Assembly: GCA_928724745.1 (NCBI GenBank)
Contig: CAKMXJ010000024.1
Span: 1-64,000 of the forward strand
Direction: 5' to 3'
Length of the DNA: 64,000 nt
Source of the DNA: Anthracocystis setariae
Lineage: Eukaryota > Basidiomycota > Ustilaginomycetes > Ustilaginales > Ustilaginaceae
Made by a program: the position numbers and the translations under genes
Notes under the pieces: generated by a model
Seen by the model: only the letters and a program-made list of their open reading frames with translations
Told to the model about the DNA's origin: nothing
The model's database searches: none
Shown here: positions 1 to 11,654 of the stretch, piece by piece
Numbering within the stretch: position 1 is the stretch's first letter
How the letters are laid out: the number at the start of each line of letters is the position of its first letter

Positions 1-1527
1 GTAGAGCGATCAGCAGGCATGTTGGAGAAGTTGGAAGAGGATGGATGGTGGTGGTAGGAAAGAAAGATGCAAAGTGCAAAAAACAGAATTTATCCTTTTT
101 TTTCAACCCCAAATTTTTCAAAATTTTCATCCATGGCTGTGGGAATTTTCAAAATTACAGTTAGTCACATGACTTGCTGTGGGAATTTTTGAAATTACAG
201 TTAGTCACATGACATGGTCACATGACATGGTCACATGACATGGTCAGAACTATTACCTGGCACGTGTTAAACCTCACTCAACACCAAGAAATTGCATTTT
301 TATCAAACGTAGGTTCATATAGGCCCCCAGGCAGGGAATTCTGACATGTGATTCTTTTGCTCAAACACGTAATTTTCACCGAGATACGGGCATCGGGAAT
401 ATTGCTATTGATTTTCCCGTAACTGACATAATAATCATATGCAAATGAGGTATCATTTTGAACGTATTGAACGGCTCTAAACAGTAGCGCTGTTTGCGTG
501 ATGAAGATCCGACATCTATTTTTGGCCAATTTGGCCCGGCAACTGCTTCAAACTGAAATGGCTGCATCAAATGGAAAGCAAAGTGGGGCAAATGGGGGGT
601 GCGTTTGAACCGTACAACTCAGCTCCACATGATGGTACCATTTTCAGATCGATTGGAACTCATTTTGACATGGTCAAAATTCCAACTTTTCCAACGTTGG
701 TTTGACTTAGGGTTGAGCTGCCAAACAGTACAAGGAAGTAGCTCACAGCTAGGTTCAACATAGGCTTGTGTAACCTTCCTGAGCTGAAAGCTAGGGTTCA
801 ATGTAGGCTGGTGGGACCTTCCTGTGGTTGACCGTATTTGCAAGGTACGGTCAACCAGGACTGGAACACCTTCATTGCTTGCATCCTGCACTTGGAGGAC
901 GTTCAACCTAGGTCTAGTGAAGCTCCAGCCAAGTCCAGTTTAGGTTGGTGAAGTGTAACGTGTGTCAAAGGTGGTTGAACATACTTGCACCGTTCTCATA
1001 CGTAGGCTCAACCTAGGAGCATCCACCTTGCCTGTGCCTGATGTACCTTCTGCCAAGGCGTACCTGGGCTTGACCTGCTTGAACTGAGGTTTGATTGCAG
1101 CTACAACAACAGTTGCCACACCTTGACTGGAGTGCAACATAGGTTCATGTATGTGAGACCCCACTTGACCGCACTTCAACGTGTTCAGCCAATGGTTGAC
1201 CCTACTTGAACCCTACTTCACTACAGTTTACTGAGGCTGTTGGAGTCTTGACCCTACTAGAACATACATGGAGGTGAGGCCAACTGCAACTGTGTACAAC
1301 AATGATGTACCATGGTACGTTGAACTGCCGTTGAACTGCCGTACATACTGGGACAAACGTAGGTCAACTTCTGCATTTAAAATTCGCTTTTTGAGCCTTC
1401 TTTTATCACCATTTACTCCTTTCCTTCCTATTTATCACTCCTCCACATTCTGATCCATCACCCCACTTCACCAACTTCAACCTACCTTAACCTACCTTAC
1501 CAAACTTGCACCTACCTTTTGCCTACC
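1..1527. other. Gene-free 5' flank of the OTU-family gene
   Basis: No convincing coding region is visible. From about 600 onward the flank is crowded with short variants of CCTAGGTT, TTCAACC and GTACC, the same words that fill the downstream coding sequence. The last 150 bases before the start codon are pyrimidine-rich, with several ACCTACCTT-like steps, which suits a fungal promoter or leader. No TATA box or splice site is clear enough to call. Confidence 0.5.
136..243. repeat. Nested short tandem duplications
   Basis: A ~40-bp stretch beginning GCTGTGGGAATTTT is duplicated head to tail (about 136-175 and 176-215). It runs into three perfect copies of the 13-mer TCACATGACATGG (205-217, 218-230, 231-243). 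The 13-mer contains CATG palindromes. No function is evident. Confidence 0.8.
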
Positions 1528-3528
1528 ATGCCTTGGGTTTACCAGGAGCAGGAACTAGGGGATACCGACTTCCCTGACCCTATAAGGGTACCTTATCCCG
1601 AGACACCGGAGGATCTAGATGGGTTTAGCTTCACTTGCAACCCCTGGAACCTACTTTCAACCTTTGGCAAGTACAGTATTGTTACCTTAACCTCCCATGC
1701 ACCCCAGATCAGGGATGTCAAGTACTATGAAGGTTGGGTCTACCTAGGTACAGGTCCCTGTGTACTGAAGATCCACCCTAGGTACAAGGTACCTCTCCTG
1801 CAGGAACTGAACTACACCCTCACTCTGCAGGCGTCAAACTACCCTACAACCATGATTGAGGGTAGTCAGCATGTTACCATGTACGACCTTGTAGATAGGT
1901 TGGAGTCGGTTGGCTGTACTTCAGTCCGGGTTCAAAGCTATGGAATGAAGTTCAACCTAGATGATGTACCGGTTGAACATCTGGTCAACCTAGGTGAACC
2001 CGAGCATCCCCTAGCTGCAACCAACTTCTATGACATTGGAAGGAACTATGCCCAGGTTCATGTGGTGTTGGTCAAGGCTCCCAACCTACCTTCAGGTACT
2101 TGTACCACCTATCCCATGCTTACAAGGTTGGGTGATGGTCATGGTTCCCTCAGTATGACTACCATGTACCGGGGTGATACCTACAAGATCAAGGTTTACC
2201 CCCTCCTTGTACATGCCATGAAGGCCACTTCAGGCAAGTTCAACAACTACAACCCTAGGTCCATCCATGCTTGCCGCCTCAAGGAAACCAACTTGTTGAA
2301 CCGTCAAGATAGGTTGGCCAAGTTCCCAGCAGTTAAACTTGGTGGACTCCGGGTTGAAGTTACTGTCCATGCCAGTACAGTGCAGGAAGCTAGGTTCAAG
2401 ATCTATGATAGTGGGTTCCTGGAACTCAAGGAGTGGTTGAATCCCACTTTACCCCACATGGCCAACTGCCAACTTAGCCTCAAGTTCATCAAACGTAGGG
2501 ACTACCTCAACAATTTCAACCAACTGCTCACCAAAGCTCAGGAACTTAGGGTCTTCCAGGGTAGAGCTACCAAGAAACCAGGTAAGGTACGTACCTATAT
2601 CCTGCAAGACCTGTTCAATGCCCTAGGTTGGAACTCAGGTATACGTACTTCAAGGTGGGAGAAGGACCTTGGACCCTGGTGGAACTGGACTCCAAGTACA
2701 GTTGACATTGATGAAGTGATGGAAACTGTGGTTGACCCCCAGTCCAGGTTCAAGGATCCCCTCTTGGAGGAGGTTCACCTGCAGGAGATCCTAAGGTGTG
2801 TCAAGATCTACAAGAGGGGAAGTAAGTACAGGGCGTATGTACATGGGGCAAACGGCAGGAACCAACCTTTTGGGTCCAGTTCATCCAAGTTGGAGTTGGG
2901 TAAACAGGTCTTTGCCAAGTACAAGTACCAATGGACCAAGCATTGCCACCTTGTAGATGACCCTTTCCCTACTTCAACCAAGTCAAGGGACCTTGACTCC
3001 AGCTTGGAGAAGTACAACATCCTGTCAACCCACGTTCTTGGACCTTTGGAGATCTTCTCTGAACTTCAAGGAAGTAAGAACTACCGTGTAACTGCCGGGT
3101 ACATACAAGGAGATGGGAACTGCCAGTTCAGAGCCATTGCCAAGTTGGTTTATGGTACCCAGAAGTACCATGGCAAGGTGCGTGAAGAGGTGGTCAAGTA
3201 CCTTGAACACCACCAACCCATGGTAGAAGCTCTCCTTGTGGCCACCAATGGTACTCCCCATGCCTTCAACCCACCTTGTACTGTGGCACAGTACCTTGAA
3301 GGTATGTACACTCTAGGTACATGGGGAGATGATGCTACCTTGTCAGCTGCTGTCAACTACTATGGACTGAAGTTGGTGGTAGTTAATGTGGACTGTACCC
3401 ACTTTGAAGTGCGGGCAGAGCATGGAACCACAGATAAAGGTCAGTGGCATGCACTTTACTACACTGGCAACCACTATGAACTGGTGTACAAGGTACCTTA
3501 CCAGCCAGTTCCCTCCCCTTCACCCTAG
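1528..3528 (+). CDS. Subtelomeric OTU-domain (cysteine protease fold) protein
   Basis: A single uninterrupted ORF of 666 aa from the ATG at 1528; an in-frame TTG lies three codons upstream. The last ~150 residues match an OTU-type deubiquitinase fold. GDGNCQF supplies Asp529 and the candidate nucleophile Cys532, followed by WGDD and hydrophobic strands, and GNHYELV supplies the candidate His649. OTU enzymes cleave ubiquitin-type isopeptide bonds; the substrate here is unknown. The first ~500 residues form a domain I do not recognise. It is shared with the minus-strand copies at 9004-11591 and 35207-36047 (for example the blocks around LLxxxGxYxxxxxSxAPxxRD and RVEVTVxAxTxQxAR). Unlike those copies it lacks N-terminal C2H2 fingers, so it may be a derived or fused member. 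Codon choice is odd: CTAGG and GGTACC words recur throughout. OTU assignment is fairly sure; biological role is unknown. Confidence 0.8.
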   Translation: MPWVYQEQELGDTDFPDPIRVPYPETPEDLDGFSFTCNPWNLLSTFGKYSIVTLTSHAPQIRDVKYYEGWVYLGTGPCVLKIHPRYKVPLLQELNYTLTLQASNYPTTMIEGSQHVTMYDLVDRLESVGCTSVRVQSYGMKFNLDDVPVEHLVNLGEPEHPLAATNFYDIGRNYAQVHVVLVKAPNLPSGTCTTYPMLTRLGDGHGSLSMTTMYRGDTYKIKVYPLLVHAMKATSGKFNNYNPRSIHACRLKETNLLNRQDRLAKFPAVKLGGLRVEVTVHASTVQEARFKIYDSGFLELKEWLNPTLPHMANCQLSLKFIKRRDYLNNFNQLLTKAQELRVFQGRATKKPGKVRTYILQDLFNALGWNSGIRTSRWEKDLGPWWNWTPSTVDIDEVMETVVDPQSRFKDPLLEEVHLQEILRCVKIYKRGSKYRAYVHGANGRNQPFGSSSSKLELGKQVFAKYKYQWTKHCHLVDDPFPTSTKSRDLDSSLEKYNILSTHVLGPLEIFSELQGSKNYRVTAGYIQGDGNCQFRAIAKLVYGTQKYHGKVREEVVKYLEHHQPMVEALLVATNGTPHAFNPPCTVAQYLEGMYTLGTWGDDATLSAAVNYYGLKLVVVNVDCTHFEVRAEHGTTDKGQWHALYYTGNHYELVYKVPYQPVPSPSP

Positions 3529-4207
3529 TTCAACTGTACACAGACCCCGCTTGTAGATACCTCAGCCCCAGTTGTAGATAGTTTCCAGGACCTCATCTGA
3601 GGTTTTTCATCCCCACTACATCCAGTAGATGGGGGTTTTCCTCACAATGAAGTACCTTTGTCCATGTTAAATGTACCTGACCAAGCTTGACATGCAGTTG
3701 ATGTGGGTTGTAGGTACCTTTGACCTTGGGTCTACTGACGTCAACACCATACCATAACCATGGTTGTACCAGGGTTGAAGTACCTTGAGAGTACTTTACC
3801 GCGCTTTACGGTACTTCCGGCAGTCAATGGCACTTCACCCTAGATTCAACCTAGGTTGGCCCTAGGTTCACCCCAAGTACATACCCCAGGTGAACCCCCC
3901 GCTGAGACCAACTTTGAACCGCCATATCTCCGCAACCACGCACTTTCAGGGCTAGCCACGCTATGTACACACTCCCTACACACTCCTCTACATGTTTACT
4001 TAAGACAGCAAGCCATTTGGAGGTGATCAAAAACTTTTTTTTTCTTCCCCGGGTGATCAGCCCCCACAGGTTCAACATCAAATATCTCGGAATTGGCGTT
4101 AATCGGTAACGCCAAAGTTTGCATACACCCTCCGTTTGGGTCCCTCTACAAGTTTCATTAGTACAGATTTCACGGTGTGAAGCACCTCCGTGGGAGAGCC
4201 CTTGTAA

Positions 4208-4223
4208 CCCTAACCCTAACCCT
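4208..4223. repeat. Interstitial telomeric tract (CCCTAA)n
   Basis: About 2.7 CCCTAA repeats mark the exact junction between the first OTU 3'-end module and its copy at 4224. On the plus strand CCCTAA is the orientation expected if the chromosome end lies to the left of the window. Confidence 0.85.
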
Positions 4224-4547
4224 GAACACCACCAACCCATGGTAGAAGCTCTCCTTGTGGCCACCAATGGTACTCCCCATGCCTTCAACCCACCTTGTAC
4301 TGTGGCACAGTACCTTGAAGGTATGTACACTCTAGGTACATGGGGAGATGATGCTACCTTGTCAGCTGCTGTCAACTACTATGGACTGAAGTTGGTGGTA
4401 GTTAATGTGGACTGTACCCACTTTGAAGTGCGGGCAGAGCATGGAACCACAGATAAAGGTCAGTGGCATGCACTTTACTACACTGGCAACCACTATGAAC
4501 TGGTGTACAAGGTACCTTACCAGCCAGTTCCCTCCCCTTCACCCTAG
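4224..4547 (+). pseudogene. Duplicated C-terminal fragment of the OTU-domain gene
   Basis: This copies the last 107 codons of the OTU gene (3205-3528), in the same frame and ending at the same stop. It has the catalytic-His region but lacks the Asp/Cys box, so it cannot make an active OTU enzyme. It starts directly at a telomeric tract. An ATG at 4119 upstream would add flank-encoded residues, but nothing suggests it is used. Confidence 0.85.
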
Positions 4548-5227
4548 TTCAACTGTACACAGACCCCGCTTGTAGATACCTCAGCCCCAGTTGTAGATAG
4601 TTTCCAGGACCTCATCTGAGGTTTTTCATCCCCACTACATCCAGTAGATGGGGGGTTTTCCTCACAATGAAGTACCTTTGTCCATGTTAAATGTACCTGA
4701 CCAAGCTTGACATGCAGTTGATGTGGGTTGTAGGTACCTTTGACCTTGGGTCTACTGACGTCAACACCATACCATAACCATGGTTGTACCAGGGTTGAAG
4801 TACCTTGAGAGTACTTTACCGCGCTTTACGGTACTTCCGTCAGTCACTGTCACTTCACCCTAGATTCAACCTAGGTTGGCCCTAGGTTCACCCCAAGTAC
4901 ATACCCCCGGTGAACCCCCCGCTGAGACCAACTTTGAACCGCCATATCTCCGCAACCACGCACTTTCAGGGCTAGCCACGCTATGTACACACTCCCTACA
5001 CACTCCTCTACATGTTTACTTAAGACAGCAAGCCATTTGGAGGTGATCAAAAACTTTTTTTTTCTTCCCCGGGTGATCAGCCCCCACAGGTTCAACATCA
5101 AATATCTCGGAATTGGCGTTAATCGGTAACGCCAAAGTTTGCATACACCCTCCGTTTGGGTCCCTCTACAAGTTTCATTAGTACAGATTTCACGGTGTGA
5201 AGCACCTCCGTGGGAGAGCCCTTGTAA

Positions 5228-5241
5228 CCCTAACCCCTAAC
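5228..5241. repeat. Interstitial telomeric tract, imperfect
   Basis: Two CCCTAA-like units, one with an extra C, follow CTTGTAA at the end of the second OTU module. The sequence just to the right (5243-5300) is a blurred version of the usual flank and may be a consensus error. Confidence 0.7.
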
Positions 5242-5572
5242 CTACCTCACCTCCCCTCCCTCCCTCACTGAGAGACCACCTTTGAACCGCCATGGTATCT
5301 CCGCAACCACGCCTTTCAAGGCTAGCCACGCTCCATACATACTCCCTACACACCCTCTACATGTTTACTTAAGACAGCAAGCCATTTGGACGGTGATCAA
5401 AAACTTTTTTTTCTTGAAGGTGATAGCCCACCACACCTTCAACGCTAAATATGGAGGTAACGGCATTACCTTGTTAACGCCTGACTTGGCTCACACCCTC
5501 CGTTTGGGTCCCTCTAGAAGTTCTGTTGGTACAGATTACGGTGTGGAGCACCTCCGTGGGAGAGCCCTTGTA

Positions 5573-5700
5573 ACTTTGAAGTGCGGGCAGAGCATGGAAC
5601 CACAGATAAAGGTCAGTGGCATGCACTTTACTACACTGGCAACCACTATGAACTGGTGTACAAGGTACCTTACCAGCCAGTTCCCTCCCCTTCACCCTAG
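5573..5700 (+). pseudogene. Short C-terminal fragment of the OTU-domain gene
   Basis: Matches the last ~42 codons of the OTU gene (3401-3528), ending at the same TAG. It is joined to flank sequence at GAGCCCTTGTAAC with no telomeric tract, so the junction shares only a few bases. It keeps the catalytic-His segment and is non-functional by itself. Confidence 0.8.
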
Positions 5701-6383
5701 TTCAACTGTACACAGACCCCGCTTGTAGATACCTCAGCCCCAGTTGTAGATAGTTTCCAGGACCTCATCTGAGGTTTTTCATCCCCACTACATCCAGTAG
5801 ATGGGGGTTTTCCTCACAATGAAGTACCTTTGTCCATGTTAAATGTACCTGACCAAGCTTGACATGCAGTTGATGTGGGGTGTGGGTACCTTTGACCTTG
5901 GGTCTACTGACGTCAACATCATACCATAACCATGGTTGTACCAGGGTTGAAGCACCTTGAGCATACTTTACCACACTTTACGGTACTTCCGGCAGTCAAT
6001 GGCACTTCACCCTAGATTCAACCTAGGTTGGCCCTAGGTTCACCCCAAGTACATACCCCAGGTCAACCCCCCGCTGAGACCAACTTTGAACCGCCATATC
6101 TCCGCAACCACGCACTTTCAGGGCTAGCCACGCTCCATACATACTCCCTACACACCCCTCTACATGTTTACTTAAGACAGCAAGCCATTTGGAGGTGATC
6201 AAAAACTTTTTTTTTCTTCCCCGGGTGATCAGCCCACCACAGGTTCAACATCTAAATATCTCGGTAACGGCATTAATTGGTAACGCCAAAGACTTGGCAC
6301 ACACCCTCCGTTTGGGTCCCTCTACAAGTTCTATTAGTACAGATTTCACGGTGTGAAGCACCTCCGTGGGAGAGCCCTTGTAA

Positions 6384-6429
6384 CCCTAACCCTAACCCTA
6401 ACCCTAACCCTTAACCCTAACCCTAACCC
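6384..6429. repeat. Interstitial telomeric tract, about 7.5 repeats
   Basis: CCCTAA repeats with one CCCTTAA variant, directly after CTTGTAA. With the near-identical tract at 7581 it is among the two longest in the window. The shared CCCTTAA variant at the same position shows the two tracts were copied from one another. Confidence 0.9.
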
Positions 6430-6770
6430 AAGACATACCCCCGGTACAACCCCCCACTGAGACCAACTTGAACCGCCATATCTCCGCAACCACGCACTTT
6501 CAAGGCTAGCCACGCTCCATACATACTCCCTACACACCCCTCTACATGTTTACTTAAGACAGCAAGCCATTTGGAGGTGATCAAAAACTTTTTTCTTCCC
6601 GGGTGATCAGCCCACCACACCTTCAACGCTAAATATCTCGGTAACGGCATTATTGTTAACGCCAGACTTGGCACACACCCTCCGTTTGGGTCCCTCTACA
6701 AGTTCTATTAGTACAGATGTGTCAACTACTGTGGAAGCACCTTCGTGGGAGTTAATGTGCCCTTGTACCC

Positions 6771-6898
6771 ACTTTGAAGTGCAGGCAGAGCATGGAACCA
6801 CAGATAAAGGTCAGTGGCATGCACTTTACTACACTGGCAACCACTATGAACTGGTGTACAAGGTACCTTACCAGCCAGTTCCCTCCCCTTCACCCTAG
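6771..6898 (+). pseudogene. Short C-terminal fragment of the OTU-domain gene
   Basis: Same fragment as at 5573, with GCAGGCAGAG in place of GCGGGCAGAG. The ~55 bases before it (6716-6770) alternate blocks of OTU coding sequence and OTU 3'-flank sequence, which is unlike a clean breakpoint. Confidence 0.8.
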
Positions 6899-7580
6899 TT
6901 CAACTGTACACAGACCCCGCTTGTAGATACCTCAGCCCCAGTTGTGGATAGTTTCCAGGACCTCATCTGAGGTTTTTCATCCCCACTACATCCAGTAGAT
7001 GGGGGGTTTTCCTCACAATGAAGTACCTTTGTCCATGTTAAACGTACCTGACCAAGCTTGACATGCAGTTGATGTGGGTTGTAGGTACCTTTGACCTTGG
7101 GTCTACTGACGTCAACATCATACCATAACCATGGTTGTACCAGGGTTGAAGTACCTTGAGCATACTTTACCACACTTTACGGTACTTCCGGCAGTCAATG
7201 GCACTTCACCCTAGATTCAACCTAGGTTGGCCCTAGGTTCACCCCAAGTACATACCCCAGGTCAACCCCCCACTGAGACCAACTTTGAACCGCCATATCT
7301 CCGCAACCACGCACTTTCAGGGCTAGCCACGCTCCATACACACTCCCTACACACCCCTCTACATGTTTACTTAAGACAGCAAGCCATTTGGAGGTGATCA
7401 AAAAACTTTTTTTTTCTTCCCCGGGTGATCAGCCCACCACACCTTCAACACCAAATATCTCGGTAATGGCATTAATCGGTAACGCCAGACTTTGCACACA
7501 CCCTCCGTTTGGGTCCCTCTACAAGTTCTATTAGTACAGATTTCACGGTGTGAAGCACCTCCGTGGGAGAGCCCTTGTAA

Positions 7581-7626
7581 CCCTAACCCTAACCCTAACC
7601 CTAACCCTTAACCCTAACCCTAACCC
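7581..7626. repeat. Interstitial telomeric tract, about 7.5 repeats
   Basis: Near-identical in structure to the tract at 6384, including the CCCTTAA variant, and preceded by the same CTTGTAA. It marks the next unit of the ~1195-bp period. Confidence 0.9.
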
Positions 7627-7962
7627 ATAGTACATACCCCCAGGTCAACCCCCCACTGAGACCAACTTTGAACCGCCATATCTCCGCAACCACGCACTTT
7701 CAAGGCTAGCCACGCTCCATACATACTCCCTGACACACCCCTCTACATGTTTACTTAAGACAGCAAGCCATTTGGAGGTGATCAAAAACTTTTTTTTTTC
7801 TTCCCCGGGTGATCAGCCCACCACACCTTCAACGCTAAATATCTCGGTAACGGCATTACTTGTTAACGCCAGACTTGGCACACACCCTCCGTTTGGGTCC
7901 CTCTACAAGTTCTATTAGTACAGATTTCACGGTGTGAAGCACCTCCGTGGGAGAGCCCTTGT

Positions 7963-8091
7963 AACTTTGAAGTGCAGGCAGAGCATGGAACCACAGATAA
8001 AGGTCAGTGGCATGCACTTTACTACACTGGCAACCACTATGAACTGGTGTACAAGGTACCTTACCAGCCAGTTCCCTCCCCTTCACCCTAG
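7963..8091 (+). pseudogene. Short C-terminal fragment of the OTU-domain gene
   Basis: Last of the OTU 3'-end fragments, joined to flank at CTTGTAAC without a telomeric tract as at 5573, and ending at the common TAG. Its flank runs to about 8700, where the sequence degenerates into homopolymers. Confidence 0.8.
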
Positions 8092-8699
8092 TTCAACTGT
8101 ACACAGACCCCGCTTGTAGATACCTCAGCCCCAGTTGTAGATAGTTTCCAGGACCTCATCTGAGGTTTTTCATCCCCACTACATCCAGTAGATGGGGGTT
8201 TTCCTCACAATGAAGTACCTTTGTCCATGTTAAATGTACCTGACCAAGCTTGACATGTAGTTGATGTGGGGTGTGGGTACCTTTGACCTTGGGTCTACTG
8301 ACGTCAACATCATACCATAACCATGGTTGTACCAGGGTTGAAGTACCTTGAGCATACTTTACCACACTTTACGGTACTTCCGGCAGTCAATGGCACTTCA
8401 CCCTAGGTTCAACCTAGGTTGGCCCTAGGTTCACCCCAAGTACATACCCCAGGTCAACCCCCCACTGAGACCAACTTTGAACCGCCATATCTCCGCAACC
8501 ACGCACTTTCAAGGCTAGCCACGCTCCATACATACTCCCTACACACCCCTCTACATGTTTACTTAAGACAGCAAGCCATTTGGAGGTGATCAAAAACTTT
8601 TTTTTTTCTTCCCCGGGTGATCAGCCCACCACAGCTTCAACGCCAAATATCTCGGTAACGGCATTACTTGTTAACGCCAGACTTGGCACACATCCCCCT

Positions 8700-8860
8700 T
8701 TGGGGTCCTCTCCAAAAAAAATAACTAAAAAAAAAAAAAAAAAAAAAAAAAAACCAAGAGTTTAGCCTTTTTTATTTTTTAAAATTAATCTCCCCCTTTT
8801 TTTTTTGTAACCAACCCCTAACCCCGGGGGGGCCGGGGCCCCCCACCCCCAGCGTCCCTG
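8700..8860. other. Low-complexity stretch, possibly poor consensus
   Basis: The OTU-flank repeat decays into a ~27-base A run, then T-rich, then G and C runs with a broken CCCTAA-like motif near 8816. Compared with intact flank copies, the bases before the A run look like an error-laden version of CCCTCCGTTTGGGTCC. It could be a true decayed junction, but an assembly fault at a repeat is equally likely. Confidence 0.55.
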
Positions 8861-9003
8861 AAAAGTGATTTTTGCCAACCCGAGTCGAGTCGGCCCAATA
8901 TTGACGGAGCCGTACAGCAACATTTTATTATTGCAACTTGCTTAGGGTTAAGTAATCAAATATACCTATTTTTGGTAGATGAACAACTTTTTATTAAGCA
9001 ACC

Positions 9004-11591
9004 CTACCCTGTTTGTAAAAAGCACACCCCCTTGTAACCCCTGATCTCCACCGGGTCTGGATTACCACGCCGGTCCTCCAGCAGGAAAGTGAGGCACTCC
9101 ATCAGTGAGTCCCGTAGTTCTGCAAAGCCAGTGGTACGGCAGAGACCTGCCAGCTCCCTGCGTTGACTGAGCTGCCGCACAGGATTATCCTCCGGTACTG
9201 GTGCAAAGACCATGCGTGCAGGATCCACCACCAGTGCACGGATGTTGACTCCCAGCTGATTGCGTGTTGCCAGCGTGGCAATGTGGGAACGGAATTTCTG
9301 AGCGCCAAGTGAATTCCGGCATTGGCTGCACGGACAGGAATTGATTTGCACCTCCACACAGCGTGTAGGTGCCCACACGGTGGCAGCCTTGGCACTGCAC
9401 ATGAAGCTGCACGTGTGTGAACAGGCTACGTGTGCCAATCGTAGTGTTGAAGTGCTCCAGCTCCTGTGCAATGTCCAGAGCTGCATCAGAGCCAGCCCAC
9501 CACGCAGTTGGACTGTCCAATGCCGTAGGTCTCCTGCCAGGATGCCAGCCCATGGCATTGTACAGGTCAATGACGGCCTGCCGCTGCAGAGTGAGAGGAT
9601 GCCTTTGAGTGGCAACCACGGAAGATCTGCTTCTCCTCTGCGCAACGCAAGCAACGCATTCAGGTCTGCAAACATGGCTGCCTTGGTGACTGTGTGCGTG
9701 AGGAGCTGCTGATCCCCTGCTGCTGCAGTGAACAAGTGCCGGTGGTCCAAGAATTTGCTGGCCACGGCAATGTCCCTGGCTGCCTGCATGGTGGGGGCCT
9801 GTACCGTGACCTCCAGGCGTACTCCGCTTCCCACCTCTGGAGCTGTGTTGACAATGCGGTCCCTCCAGCTCTGCAGCCTGGCAATGCGGTCCTGCACAAT
9901 CTTGATGCTCATAGGCTGGCCTGCCTGTCCAGCGCCTGCAGCTCCTGCTTTGAGCAGATGCGTGAGCTTGGGATACCCTTTGAAATGAGAAATCCCATCC
10001 GGTCTGGATTTCCACTTCAATTCCACGCTGCCAAAGCCTTCTGCCCACGCGCAGTGCCATAGGGTACTGCTTGTATTTCCCCTTTTTGGACTTGGGTGCA
10101 ATGAGCGTGATGCAGCCTGTGTCCACTGTGCAGCCAATGTCAAAGACATTGGCATTACGCAAAGGATGCTCACTGAGCATGGCTGGATCCAGGAAGCGGT
10201 CAATGGGCACCTTGATGCCATAAGCTCCCATGCGGATGCTCTGGCAGCCAATGTCCTGCAATGCTTCCACCATGATGCCCACATCCACACGCAGCTCCCA
10301 TAGGTGAGCACTGTGGCGTGCACAGAGGGAATGAGGATGGCACGCTGTGGAGGCTGCTGCAGGTGTGCAATGAGCGGCAGCTTGAAGCGTGGCCCAAAGC
10401 GGAAATTAACCTTGAGCTCGGCAAAGTACACCCAATGATTGAACAGCTCAGCGTCCTTGAAATCAGGGGAGTAGCTGCACAAGCTCAGGTAGCAGCCAGC
10501 AGGGTAGATGCGCAGCAGGTCTGCGGGAGAGATGGTCACCGCAAATGAGTCCACATCGTACTCCACACAGCCATTCCAGTCAGTCACCGGGTTGAGAGCT
10601 GGAATGGGCGGCAAGGTTGCCCGCTCCTGCCTGCTAGCACTGTCAAGCAGGCTTACAGGCGGTGGTGCTGCTGGCTCCATGTCATCCAGATCCATTGCTG
10701 GGAGCAAGACCACAATGCCATCCACCGGCATGTCCTCCACTTCCTCCAACCGCAACTCTGGCTGCTGTTGCTGTTGCTTTCCCGGCTGCTCTGGCACAGG
10801 TGCTGGCAGCTCCTCTGCAGGCAGCTGCGGCAGTGTCTCCCCTCTGCCCTCTTCATCTGATGGGTCCTCCAATTCCTCCACCTGCTGCTCCAGAGACGGA
10901 ATGGGAAATGGATCCGGCACTTCACCAGAGGACGCGTCAGGCTGGAAAATATTTTCCATTTCTTCAGCCTCTGGCTCCAGTGCCGGCACTAGCTCAGTCT
11001 CTCCGTCTGCCTCCTCTCCCAATTCTGCTGCCACTTCCAGCTCAGCCTCTGCCTCTGCCTCCGCAAAGACCACATCCAAGTTGTCCTCCACAAGCGTCAG
11101 GGGAAAATCCTCTGAGCTCTCCACGCTAACCTCTGAATTTGAATTGGAATTCAATTCAATTGAACCCTCCTCTGCTAGAATTGCTGGATCCAACACGGCA
11201 AAGGAAAGGGTCGGCATGTTGCTCTTCTTGCAGGCGCAGTTGCAAGCTCTGGACTCACTGCATCTTGAGTTACTGCATGTTGAGAGACTGCTGATGCTGA
11301 TATTGTTGTTGTTGTTGTTGTTGCTGCTGGTGCTGATGCTGCCGGTGCTGGTGCAGGCGTAGGTTGAGCCTGACTTGATTGAGTTGCTGCACCTTGACAT
11401 TTGCGGATGCCTTGATGCTTGAGGAGTGCTGCTGCATTCATTACAACTTGTCCGCAAGTACATGCTACAAGGCCAGCAGCTGCCGCTGCCTCTGGAGTAA
11501 CAGGCACACCGCTGTGAGCCTTGCGCAAGTGGTTGGTGATGTTGCTTGTGGCATAGGCATAGTTGCATACGGGGCAGGTGATCTGCAACAT
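9004..11591 (-). pseudogene. Frameshifted C2H2 member of the subtelomeric OTU-associated family
   Basis: Reading from the ATG at 11591, two N-terminal zinc-finger-like units are seen: a C-x2-C-x11-H-x4-H finger and a second Cys/His cluster ending in KCQ. A Thr/Gln-rich linker and an acidic Glu/Pro-rich region follow. Then comes the same unrecognised domain as in the OTU gene (blocks LLRIYPAG, DFKDAELFNHWVYFAEL, RLEVTVQAPTMQAAR). The frame changes at least four times (near 11200, 10290, 10060 and 9600). The C-terminus has a CPCSQC cluster and no OTU domain. The open stretches flank the shifts closely and no introns are obvious, so this is a decayed copy or carries indel errors. The first ~150 residues closely resemble the copy at 36047. 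Confidence 0.75.
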
Positions 11592-11654
11592 GTTGATTGA
11601 GTATGATGAGTGGTTGTCAAAAAAGGAATGCAACAGTGTTGCAAATATCAAAGC

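Larger units (their letters stand above)
3205..8700 (+). repeat. Tandem array of OTU-gene 3'-end modules separated by telomeric tracts
   Basis: The 3' end of the OTU gene and ~680 bp of flank (3205-4223) are duplicated at 4224-5242 (offset 1019) and again, shortened, from 5573, 6771 and 7963. Flank-only fragments lie between (5243-5572, 6429-6770, 7627-7962). The last three coding fragments repeat with a period near 1195 bp. Several units end CTTGTAA and run directly into CCCTAA repeats. Recurring flank landmarks are ATCTCCGCAACCACGC, a GGTGATCA-A/T-run-GGTGATCA block and CCCTCCGTTTGGGTCC. Units are similar but not identical, consistent with repeated recombination at telomeric repeats. Confidence 0.85.

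Noticed and set aside
1..200. Chromosome end at the left edge of the window
   Set aside because: No terminal CCCTAA array is present; the true telomere, if to the left, is outside the window.
10508..11362. 284-codon plus-strand Ser/Gly-rich ORF
   Set aside because: Shadow of the acidic, Glu/Pro-rich region of the minus-strand C2H2-family gene.
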